DNA from: Gammaproteobacteria bacterium
GTDB taxonomy: Bacteria; Pseudomonadota; Gammaproteobacteria; UBA6186; Azoamicaceae
Length of the DNA stretch: 54,276 bases
Assembly: GCA_018061325.1 (NCBI GenBank)
Contig: JAGOUJ010000003.1
Location: 3,326-57,601, forward strand
Direction: 5' to 3'
Shown here: one piece after another, positions 31,968 to 44,074 of the stretch
Position numbering within the stretch: position 1 is the first letter of the stretch
Layout of the letters: every line of letters starts with the position of its first letter
Program-made: the position numbers and the translations under genes
Notes under the pieces: model-generated
What the model was told of the DNA's origin: nothing
The model's database searches: none
The model's input: only the letters and a program-made list of their open reading frames with translations

Positions 31968-33512
31968 ATGACAAAAGATGTTCCTCTCAAACTAATGGTA
32001 AGTGCTGTTTCCAACGAGAAAGGTATCTCGGAGGAAATTATATTCCAAGCCATCGAGGCTGCTTTGGTCTCTGCTACTAAAAAGAAGTATATGTCCGATA
32101 TGGATGTGCGTGTAACGATTGATCGCAAATCGGGCGATTATGAAACCTTTAGGCAATGGACCGTCTTGGCAGATCCGCTTCCTAATGAAGAGGATGAATC
32201 CGGTGAAGCAGGATCGGGTGAAACGGGTGCCTCGGCTGCCCTTGAATGTCCGCTCACTCAAATAGCCTTATCAGAAGCTTTAAAGCGTAATCCAGAGGCT
32301 AAAGTCGGCGATATCATCGAATCACCCATGGAATCTGTAGAGTTTGGACGTATTTCCGCCCAAACGGCTAAACAAGTGATCTTAAAAAAGGTTCGTGAGG
32401 CTGAACATGAAAATGTGGCCGAGGAATTCCGCAAGAAAATAGGTCAGATTGTGATAGGGGTTGTGAAGAAAAGTAACCGAGAGGCCGTTATTTTAGATTT
32501 GGGTAATAATGCGGAAGCCGTTTTGCGTCGAGAAGATATTTTACCGCGCGAAGCCGTAAGACCTGGGGATAGACTCCGTGCTTATTTGGTCGATGTTGTA
32601 AAAGAAGCGCGGGGACCTCAGCTGGTCTTAAGTCGTACCGTAAATGAAATGCTGATTGAATTATTTAAAGTTGAAGTGCCTGAAGTGGGCGAGGGTATTA
32701 TTGAGATTAAGCGTGCAGCACGGGATCCTGGTATACGTGCTAAAATTGCTGTGAAAACCAATGATGGCCGTATTGATCCGGTCGGTGCTTGTGTGGGGAT
32801 GCGTGGTGCGCGGGTACAGGCTGTCTCGAATGAATTGGGTGGCGAGCGGGTTGATATTGTACTGTGGGATGATAATCCGGCCCAATTTGTTATGAATGCC
32901 ATGTCACCTGCCGAAGTGATTTCTATTGTGGTGGATGACGATGCGCACACCATGGATGTCGCGGTATCAGAGGCTTATTTTTCCCAAGCGATAGGTAGAA
33001 ATGGTCAAAATGTTCGATTGGCAAGTCTATTAACAGGCTGGGATTTGAATGTGATGACCGATAGCGACGCTAAAGCTAAAACGGAAGCGGAACAACAGAG
33101 CTTAGTCTCTGTTTTAACCCAAGCTTTAGAAGTGGATGAAGAAGTGGCCAATGTGCTGATCGAAGAAGGCTTTACGAGTTTGGAAGAAGTCGCTTATGTG
33201 CCAGTGGAAGAATTATTGGCGATTGAGGGATTTGATGAAGAAATCGTGAATGAATTAAGAACGCGTGCAAAAAATGCCTTATTAACAGAGGCTATGGCAA
33301 GCAAAGGGCGACTCGATAAAACAATCGCCGAAGATTTATTAGCGCTACCAGGTATGGACCCAGCCTTAGCAGCTGCTTTAGCGGATCGTGGCATTTTGAC
33401 ACGTGATGCATTAGCAGAGTTGGCGGTTGATGATATTAAAGATATTATGGATTTAGATCAGAGTAAAGCAGCTGATCTCATCATGGCCGCTAGAGCCCAT
33501 TGGTTTGTATAG
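31968..33512 (+). CDS. nusA: Transcription termination/antitermination factor NusA
   Basis: The 514-residue protein, from ATG 31968 (GAGG eight bases upstream), has the N-terminal RNA polymerase-binding domain ([11 protein letters not shown]), an S1 domain, two KH domains ([32 protein letters not shown]) and two C-terminal acidic AR repeats ([40 protein letters not shown]). It is full length and gammaproteobacterial in type. NusA controls pausing, termination and antitermination. Confidence 0.97.
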   Translation: MTKDVPLKLMVSAVSNEKGISEEIIFQAIEAALVSATKKKYMSDMDVRVTIDRKSGDYETFRQWTVLADPLPNEEDESGEAGSGETGASAALECPLTQIALSEALKRNPEAKVGDIIESPMESVEFGRISAQTAKQVILKKVREAEHENVAEEFRKKIGQIVIGVVKKSNREAVILDLGNNAEAVLRREDILPREAVRPGDRLRAYLVDVVKEARGPQLVLSRTVNEMLIELFKVEVPEVGEGIIEIKRAARDPGIRAKIAVKTNDGRIDPVGACVGMRGARVQAVSNELGGERVDIVLWDDNPAQFVMNAMSPAEVISIVVDDDAHTMDVAVSEAYFSQAIGRNGQNVRLASLLTGWDLNVMTDSDAKAKTEAEQQSLVSVLTQALEVDEEVANVLIEEGFTSLEEVAYVPVEELLAIEGFDEEIVNELRTRAKNALLTEAMASKGRLDKTIAEDLLALPGMDPALAAALADRGILTRDALAELAVDDIKDIMDLDQSKAADLIMAARAHWFV

Positions 33513-33540
33513 CAGGCTTTAAGATCGTGAGGAGAAGGGT

Positions 33541-36150
33541 GTGTCAGCGAGAACGCTTGAACAATTAGCACAAAGTTTCGGGATGGAAATCCAAGACTTA
33601 ACCGAACGCTTCAAAGCCGTTGGTTTTGACTTAGATCCAACCGCTATTGTGCCCGAAGAAGCCACGCAAGCCCTATTGGATCTCTTAGATAAAGACAAGC
33701 CTAAAACCTTAAGTCTTGGTTCTAAAAAAATCAGTTTGAAACGTCAAAGCAAAACAGAAATTAAGGTTCAACGATCTTCAGGTCAAAAAGGCACCGTGAG
33801 TGTGGTGCGCAAAAGGCGTCAGGTTTATGTGAAGGGTGCAGTACCAGAAGCCGAGATTGAAAGGGAAACTTTAGCAGAAGGAATAGCCGAAGCACCTCTA
33901 AACACTGAAGCTGCCAAGTCACCGGATCAGGTAGAAGCATTACCCGATACAGGTCTAGTGCCAGAGACTTTGAGCGAAATACCCACATCCCAGACAGTGA
34001 CTGAAAACGCTAAAAAAGATGAATGGGCTGCCGTCAATACACCCAAAAAAGGCGCTCGTTCTGCCAAAGAATCATTGGATGATATTGAGAAAAAACGTCA
34101 TAAAGCAAAGCTGCGCGCCCGAGAAGATGAAGCCTCCCAGTGGCATAAGGGCAATATTGTTAAAGTGATCGATGTATTATCGGCTGAAAATGCTGAACTT
34201 GAAGAGGATAGCGTGCTTGATGATCAGAGCCTGCAAACGAGTGATGCCATCGTCCCGCCTGCATCGGCTGCGTGGCGTGGGCCCAAGGTTAAATCCAAAG
34301 GTTCTAAAGTGGTCAACACCAGAGCCCATAAAAAAGAAATTAAAACCTTGGTAGAAGAAATTCAGAGAAAGCATATTTTTGAGAAGCCCACCAAACCGTT
34401 GGTACGTGAAATAGCGATTGCAGAAATCAATACAGCCAGCGAATTAGCACAGAAAATGTCTGTGAAGGTTTCAGAAGTCATTAAAACGTTGATGAAGCTG
34501 GGTATTATTGTGACCATTAATCAACCCATCGATAAAGATGTAGCAACTATCTTGGTGGAAGAGATGGGCCATACGGTAACGCTTGAGAAAGATCAAAGCG
34601 CCGAAGCCTTTATACCAAGCGATAATACCGAAGTCTCATTGCCGCGTGCACCGATTGTGACTGTCATGGGACATGTGGATCATGGGAAAACCTCACTGTT
34701 AGATTATATTCGTCATACCAAAGTGGTCGATAAAGAAGCGGGTGGTATTACGCAGCATATCGGTGCCTATCATGTGAAAATAAAGGGAGGCACGATTACC
34801 TTCCTAGATACCCCAGGTCATGCTGCTTTTACAGCGATGCGTGCCCGCGGTGTTAAATGTACCGATATTGTTATTTTGGTTGTGGCCGCTGATGACGGTG
34901 TGATGCCACAGACTATCGAAGCGGTACAACATGCCAGAGCGGCCCAGGTACCTATCGTTGTGGCGATTAATAAGATTGATAAAAAAGAAGCCGATCTAGA
35001 GCGTATTCAGCGCGAATTATCCACGCATGGATTAGTACCAGAAGCCTGGGGTGGAGACGTTATTTTTGTACCCGTCTCTGCGAAAGAAGGCACGGGCATT
35101 GATACCTTATTAGAAGGGGTTTTACTGCAAGCTGAAATGCTTGATTTAAAAGCACCGGTTCAAGGGCATGCCAGTGGCTTGGTCTTGGAATCCCGTTTGG
35201 ATAAGGGTCGTGGGCCTGTGGCTTCGGTATTAGTTCAGATGGGAACCTTAAAAGTCGGTGATATCTTACTCACAGGTTCAGAATATGGTCGTGTGCGTGC
35301 CATTCATGATCAATTAGGAAAATCCATTACACAGGCCGGTCCTTCAATACCGGTTGAAGTCTTAGGCTTATCCGGTATTCCACAAGCAGGGGAGCCTTTT
35401 GTGGTAATGGATGATGAAAGAAAAGCTAGAGAGCTTGCGCTCTTTCGTCATACCAAACATCGTGATGTACGCATGTTGAAGCAGGGCGCCGCGCATTTAG
35501 AAGGCTTCTTCGATCGCATGCAGCAGGGTGGTCTTAAAACACTCAATATTATGCTTAAAACCGATGTACATGGTTCGGCTGAAGCTTTAAGCGATGCTTT
35601 AGAAGCTTTATCGACCGATGAAGTTAAAGTTAAAATTATTGCAGCCGGTGTGGGTGGCATTAGCGAATCAGATGTTGCTTTAGCCATGGCATCCCAGGCA
35701 GTACTCATTGGCTTTAATGTGCGTGCTGATTTAGCAGCCCGTACCTTGATCGAGAAAAATGGGGTAGAACTTTACTATTCCAGTATTATTTACGATGTGG
35801 TCGATAATATTAAACGTGCTATTCATGGCTTACTCGAACCTCAATTTAAAGAACGTATTTTAGGCTTAGCCGAAGTGCGGGATGTCTTTCGATCTACCAA
35901 GATTGGTGCGATTGCGGGTTGTATGGTCCGTGAAGGGTTCGTCAAGCGTGGTTATCCGATCCGTGTATTACGCGATAATATCATTATTTATCAGGGTGAA
36001 TTAGAGTCCTTACGTCGCTTTAAAGAAGATGCCAACGAAGTACGTGCGGGCATGGAATGTGGTATTGGCGTTAAAAATTATAACGATGTCAAACCCGGCG
36101 ATCAGATTGAAGTCTATGAAACCGTCGAAGTATTAAGAACACTGAAATGA
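33541..36150 (+). CDS. infB: Translation initiation factor IF-2
   Basis: The 869-residue protein starts with GTG 33541, with GGAGAAGG just upstream. It has N-terminal IF2_N modules ([40 protein letters not shown]), a charged linker, and the GTPase domain with GHVDHGKTS (about 377), DTPGHAAF and NKID, then the C-terminal fMet-tRNA binding domains. It positions initiator tRNA on the 30S subunit. The stop overlaps rbfA by four bases. Confidence 0.97.
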   Translation: MSARTLEQLAQSFGMEIQDLTERFKAVGFDLDPTAIVPEEATQALLDLLDKDKPKTLSLGSKKISLKRQSKTEIKVQRSSGQKGTVSVVRKRRQVYVKGAVPEAEIERETLAEGIAEAPLNTEAAKSPDQVEALPDTGLVPETLSEIPTSQTVTENAKKDEWAAVNTPKKGARSAKESLDDIEKKRHKAKLRAREDEASQWHKGNIVKVIDVLSAENAELEEDSVLDDQSLQTSDAIVPPASAAWRGPKVKSKGSKVVNTRAHKKEIKTLVEEIQRKHIFEKPTKPLVREIAIAEINTASELAQKMSVKVSEVIKTLMKLGIIVTINQPIDKDVATILVEEMGHTVTLEKDQSAEAFIPSDNTEVSLPRAPIVTVMGHVDHGKTSLLDYIRHTKVVDKEAGGITQHIGAYHVKIKGGTITFLDTPGHAAFTAMRARGVKCTDIVILVVAADDGVMPQTIEAVQHARAAQVPIVVAINKIDKKEADLERIQRELSTHGLVPEAWGGDVIFVPVSAKEGTGIDTLLEGVLLQAEMLDLKAPVQGHASGLVLESRLDKGRGPVASVLVQMGTLKVGDILLTGSEYGRVRAIHDQLGKSITQAGPSIPVEVLGLSGIPQAGEPFVVMDDERKARELALFRHTKHRDVRMLKQGAAHLEGFFDRMQQGGLKTLNIMLKTDVHGSAEALSDALEALSTDEVKVKIIAAGVGGISESDVALAMASQAVLIGFNVRADLAARTLIEKNGVELYYSSIIYDVVDNIKRAIHGLLEPQFKERILGLAEVRDVFRSTKIGAIAGCMVREGFVKRGYPIRVLRDNIIIYQGELESLRRFKEDANEVRAGMECGIGVKNYNDVKPGDQIEVYETVEVLRTLK

Positions 36151-36497
36151 TTGGTAATGTAAGTCGCAACAAGCGTGTCGAAGATGTGATCCACAAGGCG
36201 ATTGCCTGTGCGATCCGTCAAGATTTTAAAGACCCGCGTGTGGGCATGGTCACTGTGATGTCTGTCACGCTCACCAAAGATTTAAAATCCGCCCGTATTT
36301 ATGTATCTGTTTTAGAAGAAGAAAAAGTTGCCGAAACCATCGCTATCCTCAATAAAGGGGTTGGTTTTTTTCGTTCTTGTTTAGCCTCCGCTCTTCGTTT
36401 AAGAGTGGTTCCACGGCTACAATTTGTTTACGATGAATCGGTGGTGCGTGGTAGTCGTATGGAGACGCTGATCGCGTCTTGTGTATCAGACAGCTAG
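36147..36497 (+). CDS. rbfA: Ribosome-binding factor A
   Basis: The 116-residue protein has the KH-like fold with [31 protein letters not shown] broken over its first helix and strand, and the late motif [21 protein letters not shown]. It is slightly shorter than E. coli RbfA at its tail. RbfA matures the 16S 5' end and supports cold adaptation. The start overlaps infB (ATGA). Confidence 0.93.
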   Translation: MIGNVSRNKRVEDVIHKAIACAIRQDFKDPRVGMVTVMSVTLTKDLKSARIYVSVLEEEKVAETIAILNKGVGFFRSCLASALRLRVVPRLQFVYDESVVRGSRMETLIASCVSDS

Positions 36498-36564
36498 CAT
36501 TTTATCGGCATGTTATGCGTGATTTATCAGAATTTTATCGGCATAAGCTTGTTGGGCGCAGTGA

Positions 36565-37521
36565 ATGAGGATGCAAAGCAATATTCACGGTATTCTCATT
36601 CTCGATAAACCGTTGGGTGTCACTTCCAATCGTGCTTTACAAGAAGCTAAAAACTTATTGAAGGCTACTACGAAGGCAGGACATGGGGGCAGTCTCGATC
36701 CTACAGCGACAGGTCTTTTACCCCTTTATTTTGGCGAAGCGGTTAAATTTTCTCGTTTTTCGCTGGAAGCCGATAAGCATTATCAAGTGACTGCCGCTTT
36801 AGGCATTCGCACAGATAGTGGCGATCTAGAAGGGGAGATCTTAGAGAGACGGCCCATCCCTGTGCTTTCTGAATTACAAGTAGAAAAAGTGTTAGCATCG
36901 TTTAGAGGGACGATTTTACAAGTGCCACCCATGTATTCAGCCCTGAAATATCAGGGAAAAACCCTCTATAAACTCGCAAGAAAAGGCATTGTGATTGAAC
37001 GCACACCGCGTGAAGTAACCATTCATACACTAAGCTTGTTAGCATTAAGAGAAGACACACTCGATCTGGATGTCGTGGTAAGCAAGGGCACCTATATTCG
37101 CAGTCTGGTCGAGTCTATAGGAGAGGCTTTAGGATGTGGAGCCCATGTGAGTGCTTTAAGGCGGGTAGCAGCGGGGCCTTATCACTCAGAACAAATGTTA
37201 AGGTTTGAAGAACTCAACAGCGTTTTAGTAGAAGGGGGGCGAGCGGCCTTAAAGGCCTGCTTATTACCGGTCAATAGTGGCCTTGATTTGCCTATTCTAC
37301 GACTCGATGCAGCCTTTGCCGATCGGGCTATTAAAGGCCAGGTTTTGCCTCTGCCTGAATCGGGCGTATTATCTGAAGTTACCATCATCGAATTAATGGC
37401 AGGACAATGGGTTTGTTTGCATACGCTGGAAAATCAGTTTTTAGGCATCGGGCAGATCTTGGATAACGAATGTGTCGCACCTAGGCGCATGCTATCAACA
37501 GACACCCTTACCCTCTCCTAA
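36565..37521 (+). CDS. truB: tRNA pseudouridine-55 synthase TruB
   Basis: The 318-residue protein has the TruB catalytic motif HGGSLDPTATGLLPL with the nucleophilic Asp (about residue 45), YQVTAALGIRTDSGDLEGE, PPMYSALKYQGKTLYKLARKG and KGTYIRSLVESIGEALG. It makes pseudouridine 55 in the T-loop of tRNAs. It is separated from rbfA by 67 bases but keeps the conserved gene order. ATG 36571 is an alternative start. Confidence 0.95.
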   Translation: MRMQSNIHGILILDKPLGVTSNRALQEAKNLLKATTKAGHGGSLDPTATGLLPLYFGEAVKFSRFSLEADKHYQVTAALGIRTDSGDLEGEILERRPIPVLSELQVEKVLASFRGTILQVPPMYSALKYQGKTLYKLARKGIVIERTPREVTIHTLSLLALREDTLDLDVVVSKGTYIRSLVESIGEALGCGAHVSALRRVAAGPYHSEQMLRFEELNSVLVEGGRAALKACLLPVNSGLDLPILRLDAAFADRAIKGQVLPLPESGVLSEVTIIELMAGQWVCLHTLENQFLGIGQILDNECVAPRRMLSTDTLTLS

Positions 37522-37592
37522 TATTACGTGTTACACTAGCGCCTATGTATGCTTTTTATTTTATAGTTAAATAACTTTTTGGAGGAGTCTCT

Positions 37593-37862
37593 ATGCGCTC
37601 GAGCGCCCATATAAAAGCGGAAGTGGTAGAACAATTTGGACGAGCACCTGGCGATACAGGATCTTCAGAAGTTCAGGTTGCCTTGTTAACCACAACAATT
37701 ACCAGTCTGACAGCCCATCTGAAAGTCCACAAAAAAGATTTTCATTCCCGTCGTGGCTTAATTAGCATGGTAAATCGTCGTCGTAAATTATTAGCTTATC
37801 TTAAGCGTAAAAGCACGAGCATTTATACAAAATTAATCCAGGAACTCAAACTGCGTGGTTAA
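37593..37862 (+). CDS. rpsO: Ribosomal protein S15
   Basis: The 89-residue protein is standard S15: [19 protein letters not shown], then [35 protein letters not shown] precedes ATG 37593. It binds 16S rRNA early in 30S assembly and in E. coli also autoregulates its mRNA. It retains the rpsO-pnp pairing. Confidence 0.97.
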   Translation: MRSSAHIKAEVVEQFGRAPGDTGSSEVQVALLTTTITSLTAHLKVHKKDFHSRRGLISMVNRRRKLLAYLKRKSTSIYTKLIQELKLRG

Positions 37863-37928
37863 TGTGTTGTATACCTTCAATCGTGTCTTAATCCCTTTGG
37901 TTTTTAGTAGTGTGTGTAAGGATTTTCC

Positions 37929-40025
37929 GTGAGTTTAATGAAAAAAACGCTTCAATATGGTGAACATGTATTAGTTTTAGAAACAGGTCTTGTTGCCAGA
38001 CAAGCAACCGCCTCTGTCATGGTGAGTCTGGGTGATACAATGGTGTTGGTCACCGTTGTAGCGGGAGATGGACCTAGCAAAATGCAAGGCTGCTTGCCTT
38101 TAAGAGTCGATTACCAAGAGCGTTATTATTCTGCAGGTAAGATCCCCGGGGGATTCTTTAAACGTGAAGGTCGTCCTACCGAAAGGGAGACTTTAATTGC
38201 CCGTTTAATGGATAGACCGATTAGACCGCTGTTTGCTAAAGGTTTTTCTTCCGATATACAAGTGGTAGCGACCGTCTTATCGCTTGATCCCAATATTGAT
38301 GCCGATATCCCCGCCTTGATCGGTGCCTCGGCAGCGCTGACACTCTCTGGATTACCCTTTCATGGGCCCATGGGTGCCGCACGTGTGGGTTACAAAAATG
38401 GTGAATATATTTTAAACCCCAGCCAGCCTGCACTCAAAGAATCTGAACTGGATTTGGTGATTGCTGGTACCAAGCGATCAGTGCTGATGGTTGAATCCGA
38501 AGCGCATGAACTTTCAGAAGCCATTATGTTAGGGGCTGTTCATTTTGGTCATAAAGCTTACCAAGCTGTTATACAGGCTATTGAAGAATTAGCCCAAACA
38601 GAAGGTGCTGCAAAGCCCGCACACAACTGGAAGCCTGTGGCAGAAGATACGCTTTTAGCAGAACAAGTGAAGCGTTTGGCTGAACAAGATACCCTTGCGG
38701 CTTATCAGATCCATGAAAAAGGCGCACGTGCACTGCAATTAAAAGCCATTCGAGAAACAGTGCTAGAAGCTTTGGCCACGGCTGAGCATGCTGAAGAGCG
38801 TAAGGCTCAAGTCGAGAAAATCATTGAAAAGCTCGATCGTACGGTGGTAAGAGGGCGTATTTTGGATGGACAACCCCGTATCGATGGACGTGATTTTAAA
38901 ACCATTCGTCCCATCCATGGTAAAGCGGGCTTTTTAAAGCGGGTCCATGGTTCAGCTTTATTTACCCGTGGCGAGACCCAGGCTATTGTGGCCTTAACGA
39001 TGGGCACTGGCAAAGATGCACAGCTCATTGATAGTCCTTTAGGCGAATACAAAGATCCCTTTATGTTGCATTATAATTTCCCCCCTTATTCAGTGGGCGA
39101 AATTGGGATGATGGGTAGCCCTAAGCGCCGTGAGATTGGGCATGGCATGTTAGCCAAACGTGCGATGAAAGCCGTGTTACCTAAAGAATATCCTTATGTT
39201 TTAAGAATTGTCTCCGAGATCACCGAATCCAATGGTTCTAGTTCTATGGCAACCGTCTGTGGTGCCAGTTTAGCCCTTATGGATGCGGGTGTTCCGCTTA
39301 AATCGGCCGTAGCTGGTATTGCCATGGGGCTTATTAAAGAAGGCGATCGTTTCCAAGTGTTGAGCGATATTCTGGGTGATGAAGATCACCTAGGTGATAT
39401 GGATTTCAAAGTGGCAGGTACCCATAAGGGTGTGACTGCTTTGCAAATGGACATTAAAATTGATGGGATTACCGAAGCCATTATGGAAGTGGCGCTGGAG
39501 CAAGCCAAAGCAGGGCGTCAGCACATTTTAGGAGTGATGGATCAAATCCTAACCGCGCCCAGAGACCAGACTTCTGCCTACGCACCCCAGATTATTACCT
39601 TGAAGATTAATCCTGAAAAAATCCGGGAAGTGATTGGTAAAGGTGGTTCAGTCATTCGGGCGCTGACTGATAATACAGGTGTGACCGTCGATATTTCTGA
39701 TGATGGCACCATACAAATCGCAGCAGTGGATAGAGCAGCTGCCGAGGCCGTGTGCAGCCGTATTGCCGGTATTGTCGAAGAACCTGAAATTGGTAGAATT
39801 TATGAAGGTACGGTCGCACGCATTGTCGATTTTGGCGCCTTTGTAACCTTCTTGCCAGGTCGTGATGGACTGGTTCATATTTCACAAATTACCGATGATA
39901 GAGTCGAAGCCGTGTCGGATGTCTTATCCGAAGGGCAGGTTGTGAAAGTGAGAGTCTTAGAGATTGATCGTCAGGGTCGGGTACGTTTGAGTATCAAAGC
40001 TGTACTGAGCGAAATGGACGCTTAG
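37929..40025 (+). CDS. pnp: Polynucleotide phosphorylase
   Basis: The 698-residue protein begins at GTG 37929, six bases after AAGGA. It has two RNase PH domains ([39 protein letters not shown]), a KH domain ([20 protein letters not shown]) and an S1 domain ([20 protein letters not shown]). It degrades mRNA phosphorolytically in the 3'-5' direction. It is the last gene of the nusA-infB-pnp cluster. Confidence 0.97.
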   Translation: MSLMKKTLQYGEHVLVLETGLVARQATASVMVSLGDTMVLVTVVAGDGPSKMQGCLPLRVDYQERYYSAGKIPGGFFKREGRPTERETLIARLMDRPIRPLFAKGFSSDIQVVATVLSLDPNIDADIPALIGASAALTLSGLPFHGPMGAARVGYKNGEYILNPSQPALKESELDLVIAGTKRSVLMVESEAHELSEAIMLGAVHFGHKAYQAVIQAIEELAQTEGAAKPAHNWKPVAEDTLLAEQVKRLAEQDTLAAYQIHEKGARALQLKAIRETVLEALATAEHAEERKAQVEKIIEKLDRTVVRGRILDGQPRIDGRDFKTIRPIHGKAGFLKRVHGSALFTRGETQAIVALTMGTGKDAQLIDSPLGEYKDPFMLHYNFPPYSVGEIGMMGSPKRREIGHGMLAKRAMKAVLPKEYPYVLRIVSEITESNGSSSMATVCGASLALMDAGVPLKSAVAGIAMGLIKEGDRFQVLSDILGDEDHLGDMDFKVAGTHKGVTALQMDIKIDGITEAIMEVALEQAKAGRQHILGVMDQILTAPRDQTSAYAPQIITLKINPEKIREVIGKGGSVIRALTDNTGVTVDISDDGTIQIAAVDRAAAEAVCSRIAGIVEEPEIGRIYEGTVARIVDFGAFVTFLPGRDGLVHISQITDDRVEAVSDVLSEGQVVKVRVLEIDRQGRVRLSIKAVLSEMDA

Positions 40026-40104
40026 TACTCTTTACGCCTAATGGAAAAACTTTGTGGACAAGGTAGAAGACATGGAAGTCCCGCCCATAGAACTAGCGCG
40101 TTTG

Positions 40105-40683
40105 CTAATAAGTGCTCACCTCTCCAGTAATGTAATTATAAGTAACGCCATGTGCTGGATTAGCGGGGGTCGAACCATTATAGAGAATATAGGTACAAAC
40201 ACCATTAACGGCTACGTTTTGAACATAATAACAAGGATTCTCACTACAGGGGGCAGCGCCAGATTGGTAATAGGCACTTTGAGGTGGGGTAGCAAGAATT
40301 CTACCAGTGGATGTATTGTGAATAACTGATGCACAACTAGATTTGGGTATCGTTAAGTTGGAGATTCCCCAACCACCCGATGGCCATCCATTATTGTTTA
40401 ATACTACGATACTATTGCTATCGTTGCTATCCAGGGTGAGAGGGTTGTTATCTAAGGTTGGCGCACCTGCAATAATCCATGCAGTATGTGCCGTTCCTAA
40501 AGCTGCCTTGAAAGCACCGGCAAAAGCTCGATTAGCGGCGATATTAGCTTGGTCCTTTATATTGGAAAATCGCGGGAGGGCCGCAGCCGCTAAAATACCG
40601 ATAATCACGACGGCGAAGACTAATTCAATGAGGGTAAAACCCTCTTCTTGAATAAGCGGATTTAAAAAATTATTAGTTTGCAT
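40105..40683 (-). CDS. Type IV pilin-like protein
   Basis: The 192-residue protein has a short leader ending EEG, cut after Gly15, then FTLIELVFAVVIIGILAAAALP with Glu5 of the mature chain: a classic class III signal for prepilin peptidase. The C-terminal domain has four cysteines (SSCAS, APCSENPCYY, GVCTY) that could form two disulfides in the pilin D-region. It may be a major pilin, minor pilin or type II secretion pseudopilin. It stands alone, convergent with pnp and divergent from nuoA. Confidence 0.88.
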   Translation of the reverse strand: MQTNNFLNPLIQEEGFTLIELVFAVVIIGILAAAALPRFSNIKDQANIAANRAFAGAFKAALGTAHTAWIIAGAPTLDNNPLTLDSNDSNSIVVLNNNGWPSGGWGISNLTIPKSSCASVIHNTSTGRILATPPQSAYYQSGAAPCSENPCYYVQNVAVNGVCTYILYNGSTPANPAHGVTYNYITGEVSTY

Positions 40684-40776
40684 TGTAGCTATTTTACACC
40701 TCCATGAGAATCATTTTATTACTGTAGTCTATCATTTTATCTTATGCTACTATGAAGTCTTAAAGTGTGGGTAACT

Positions 40777-41133
40777 ATGATTGATCACTATGTTCCTATC
40801 TTTCTTTTCATAGGCGTAGGGGTCTTCCTCGGTGCTGCACTCCTCTTTCTAAGCGCTTGCTTGGGCCCAAGGCATCCTAGCCCTCAAAAAGCGGCTCCTT
40901 ATGAATGTGGTTTTGAACCTTTTCACACAAAGCGTATCAGTTTTGATGTCCGCTTCTATCTAGTCGCGATTCTCTTTATTATTTTTGATCTGGAAATAGT
41001 CTTCTTATTTCCTTTTGCCATTGCCTTAGATCAGATCCCTTGGTCTGGGTTTGTAGGGATGGGGATTTTCCTATCCTTGTTGATCCTAGGCTTTATCTAT
41101 GAATGGAAGAAAGGGGCTTTAGAATGGGAATAG
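40777..41133 (+). CDS. nuoA: NADH-quinone oxidoreductase subunit A
   Basis: A 118-residue membrane protein from ATG 40777 (GTG 40765 adds four residues). [20 protein letters not shown] is the conserved TMH1-2 loop with the quinone-cavity Cys, followed by [12 protein letters not shown]. It begins the 14-gene complex I operon and overlaps nuoB by ten bases. The 80 bases upstream are AT-rich and probably hold the operon promoter. Confidence 0.94.
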   Translation: MIDHYVPIFLFIGVGVFLGAALLFLSACLGPRHPSPQKAAPYECGFEPFHTKRISFDVRFYLVAILFIIFDLEIVFLFPFAIALDQIPWSGFVGMGIFLSLLILGFIYEWKKGALEWE

Positions 41134-41609
41134 AAGGTGTATTAAAGGAAGGTTTTGTGACCACAACCCTTGATTCACTCATTAACTGGGCGCGTACAGG
41201 ATCTTTATGGCCCATGACCTTTGGACTCGCCTGTTGTGCTGTAGAAATGATGCATGCGGGCGCTGCGCGTTACGATTTAGATCGTTTTGGAACCATGTTT
41301 AGGCCGAGTCCTCGTCAATCGGATGTGATGATTGTTGCGGGTACGCTGTGTAATAAGATGGCGCCCGCCTTACGTCGTGTTTATGATCAAATGGCCGAGC
41401 CACGTTTTGTGATTTCTATGGGATCGTGTGCGAATGGGGGTGGCTATTACCATTATGCCTATTCTGTGGTGCGTGGGTGCGATCGTATTGTACCGGTCGA
41501 TATTTATGTCCCGGGTTGTCCACCTACCGCGGAAGCCTTGGTGTATGCCATTATCCAATTACAAAATAAAATAAAACGTACGAATACCATTGCGCGGCCT
41601 TTGATCTGA
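41124..41609 (+). CDS. nuoB: NADH-quinone oxidoreductase subunit B
   Basis: 161 residues from ATG 41124, with AAAGGGG upstream. The cluster N2 ligands are present: [22 protein letters not shown] and [11 protein letters not shown]. NuoB passes electrons to ubiquinone. Starting at 41103 would add seven residues not usual in the family. Confidence 0.96.
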   Translation: MGIEGVLKEGFVTTTLDSLINWARTGSLWPMTFGLACCAVEMMHAGAARYDLDRFGTMFRPSPRQSDVMIVAGTLCNKMAPALRRVYDQMAEPRFVISMGSCANGGGYYHYAYSVVRGCDRIVPVDIYVPGCPPTAEALVYAIIQLQNKIKRTNTIARPLI

Positions 41610-41622
41610 AAGGGGGTTTTTT

Positions 41623-42327
41623 TTGAGCGACATGTTATCGAATACTTTGCAACAATGCTTAGGTTCTAGGTTGCAAAGCCTCAATCTTGTACGCGATGAA
41701 TTAACCGTTGTTATTCTCGCAGAAGATCTGCTGGAAAGTTGCCTATTATTACGTGATGATCCGTTGCTTGCTTTTGAACTGCTTATCGATCTATGTGGTG
41801 TAGATTATCTACACTATGGTCTTGCAGAATGGGCAACTGATACAGCAAGTACAGAAGGGTTTTCTAGAGCGGTCACAGGGCTCAGCGTGGTTGATGTGGA
41901 TACCGAGCCAGACCCAAGCGCCGATTTACGTCAAAAACGCTTTTATGGGGTCTATCACTTGCTATCCCTTCGTCATAATCAACGATTGCGTTTGAAAGTC
42001 TTTGCGCCAGGCGATCCCCCCACATTACCTTCTGTCACCACCATTTGGAATGTTGCCAATTGGTATGAACGGGAGGCTTACGATCTCTTCGGTATTATCT
42101 TTGAAAATCATCCTGATTTACGAAGGCTGTTAACCGATTATGGTTTTGTAGGACATCCTTTTAGAAAAGATTTTCCACTCAGTGGCACGGTGGAGGTGCG
42201 TTATTCAGCGAAAGATCAGCGTGTTGTTTATGAGCCTGTGAGCATTAAACCTAGAATTTTGGTGCCAAAAATCATTCGTGATGACCATCGTTATAAAGAT
42301 TTAGATCGAAGACCGGAACAACCATGA
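41623..42327 (+). CDS. nuoC: NADH-quinone oxidoreductase subunit C
   Basis: 234 residues starting with TTG 41623, six bases after AAAGGGGG; ATG 41632 is the alternative. [26 protein letters not shown] and [10 protein letters not shown] are the NuoC signatures. About 25 residues near 80-105 look like a small insertion. NuoC is separate from NuoD, unlike the fused E. coli form, and overlaps it by four bases. Confidence 0.95.
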   Translation: MSDMLSNTLQQCLGSRLQSLNLVRDELTVVILAEDLLESCLLLRDDPLLAFELLIDLCGVDYLHYGLAEWATDTASTEGFSRAVTGLSVVDVDTEPDPSADLRQKRFYGVYHLLSLRHNQRLRLKVFAPGDPPTLPSVTTIWNVANWYEREAYDLFGIIFENHPDLRRLLTDYGFVGHPFRKDFPLSGTVEVRYSAKDQRVVYEPVSIKPRILVPKIIRDDHRYKDLDRRPEQP

Positions 42328-43577
42328 GCGAAATACAGCATTATACCCTTAATTTTGGACCCCAACATCCAGCAGCCCATGGTGTTTTACGATTAATCTT
42401 AGAAATGGATGGGGAAGTGGTCGAACAGGCCGATCCCCATATAGGCCTTTTGCATCGTGCAACTGAGAAGCTCGCAGAAACAAAACCCTATAATCAAAGC
42501 ATTGGTTATATGGATCGCTTAGATTATGTATCGATGATGTGTAATGAACATGCTTATGTGATGGCCATTGAAAAACTGCTGGGTATTACAGCGCCTCCGC
42601 GCGCACAGTATATTCGGGTATTATTTGATGAAATAACCCGTATTTTAAACCATTTGTTATGGTTAGGCTCTCATTCCCTGGACATAGGTGCGATGTCCAT
42701 GTTTATTTATTGTTTCAGAGAACGCGAAGATTTATTGGATTGTTATGAAGCCGTTTCAGGGGCACGATTACATGCAACCTATTATCGTCCTGGGGGTGTA
42801 TATCGAGATTTACCGCTACAGATGCCTCAGTATAAAGCTTCTAGATGGCGATCCCAAAAAGCGGTTGATCAATCGAACCATAACCGATCGGGTACTTTAT
42901 TAGATTTTATAAGCGATTTTACCGAACGCTTCCCAAAATGTATCGATGAATATGAAACGTTGTTAACGGATAATCGTATTTGGAAACAGCGCACCGTTGG
43001 CATTGGTGTCGTCAGCCCTGAGCGTGCCCTACAATTAGGTTTTACAGGACCCATGTTACGTGGTTCAGGCATTGCCTGGGATCTCCGTAAAAAACAGCCT
43101 TATGCCGTCTATGATCAGATGCATTTTGAGATCCCTATTGGTACAGCGGGCGATTGCTTCGATCGTTATTTAGTTCGGGTTGAAGAGCTGCGCCAATCAA
43201 CTAAAATAATTACACAATGCGTGGCATGGTTAAAAGAAAACCAAGGACCCGTGATGATTCATAATCACAAGATAGCGCCGCCTTCTAGTGTGGCTATCGA
43301 GACAAAAATGGAATCCTTGATCCATCACTTTAAATTATTTTCCGAGGGTTATGTCTTGCCGGTGGGGGAGACCTATGCGGCCATTGAACATCCCAAAGGC
43401 GAATTCGGCGTTTATCTTATTTCAGATGGCGCGAATAAACCATATCGTCTTAAAATACGTTCGGCAGGTTTTGCGCATTTATCGGCCTTAGATGAAATGG
43501 TCAGAGGGCATATGTTAGCCGATGTGGTGACCATGATTGGGACACAAGATATTGTTTTCGGAGAAATCGATCGGTGA
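42324..43577 (+). CDS. nuoD: NADH-quinone oxidoreductase subunit D
   Basis: 417 residues with [29 protein letters not shown] and [17 protein letters not shown], the quinone-site motifs, ending in DIVFGEIDR as in the family. It forms the quinone chamber with NuoB at the peripheral arm base. Typical size. Confidence 0.97.
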   Translation: MSEIQHYTLNFGPQHPAAHGVLRLILEMDGEVVEQADPHIGLLHRATEKLAETKPYNQSIGYMDRLDYVSMMCNEHAYVMAIEKLLGITAPPRAQYIRVLFDEITRILNHLLWLGSHSLDIGAMSMFIYCFREREDLLDCYEAVSGARLHATYYRPGGVYRDLPLQMPQYKASRWRSQKAVDQSNHNRSGTLLDFISDFTERFPKCIDEYETLLTDNRIWKQRTVGIGVVSPERALQLGFTGPMLRGSGIAWDLRKKQPYAVYDQMHFEIPIGTAGDCFDRYLVRVEELRQSTKIITQCVAWLKENQGPVMIHNHKIAPPSSVAIETKMESLIHHFKLFSEGYVLPVGETYAAIEHPKGEFGVYLISDGANKPYRLKIRSAGFAHLSALDEMVRGHMLADVVTMIGTQDIVFGEIDR

Positions 43578-43587
43578 GCATTATAGT

Positions 43588-44070
43588 ATGACAACGCTTT
43601 TATCCTATAAAACCAAACAAGCGATTGATGCTTGCTTAGAAAAATTTCCTGTCGATCAAAAACAGTCGGCGGTACTGTTTGCCTTAAGAACGGTGCAAGC
43701 AGAGCAGGGTGGTCATTTAACACCCGATGTCATGGATGCGGTAGCGGCTTATTTAGGCATGCCAAAAATAGCGGTTTATGAAGTCGCCTCTTTTTATGAT
43801 CACTTTAACCTTCAACCCATCGGTCGACATACCATTAGTATTTGTACCAATATTAGCTGTGTATTACGCGATGCAGAAGCGATGCTTACACATCTTGAAA
43901 ATCGCTTAAAGATTACCTGCGGGCAAACCACCGCAGATGGACGTATTACTTTAAAGGCCGTTGAATGTTTGGCAGCGTGTGGCGGGGCTCCGGTCATGCA
44001 TATCGATGAACAGTATTATGAGCATCTCACACCCCAAAGCATTGATATCCTTTTAGAAGGGTTGGAGTAG
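43588..44070 (+). CDS. nuoE: NADH-quinone oxidoreductase subunit E
   Basis: 160 residues from ATG 43588, ten bases after nuoD. The 2Fe-2S thioredoxin-like domain has CTNISCVLRDAE and ECLAACGGAPVM, giving the four Cys ligands of N1a. It belongs to the NADH dehydrogenase module with NuoF and NuoG. Confidence 0.95.
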   Translation: MTTLLSYKTKQAIDACLEKFPVDQKQSAVLFALRTVQAEQGGHLTPDVMDAVAAYLGMPKIAVYEVASFYDHFNLQPIGRHTISICTNISCVLRDAEAMLTHLENRLKITCGQTTADGRITLKAVECLAACGGAPVMHIDEQYYEHLTPQSIDILLEGLE

Positions 44071-44074
44071 GGTT

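Noticed and set aside
40054-40651. Plus-strand frames opposite the pilin gene
   Set aside because: They are antisense to a clear class III signal and pilin; no ribosome site or protein features.
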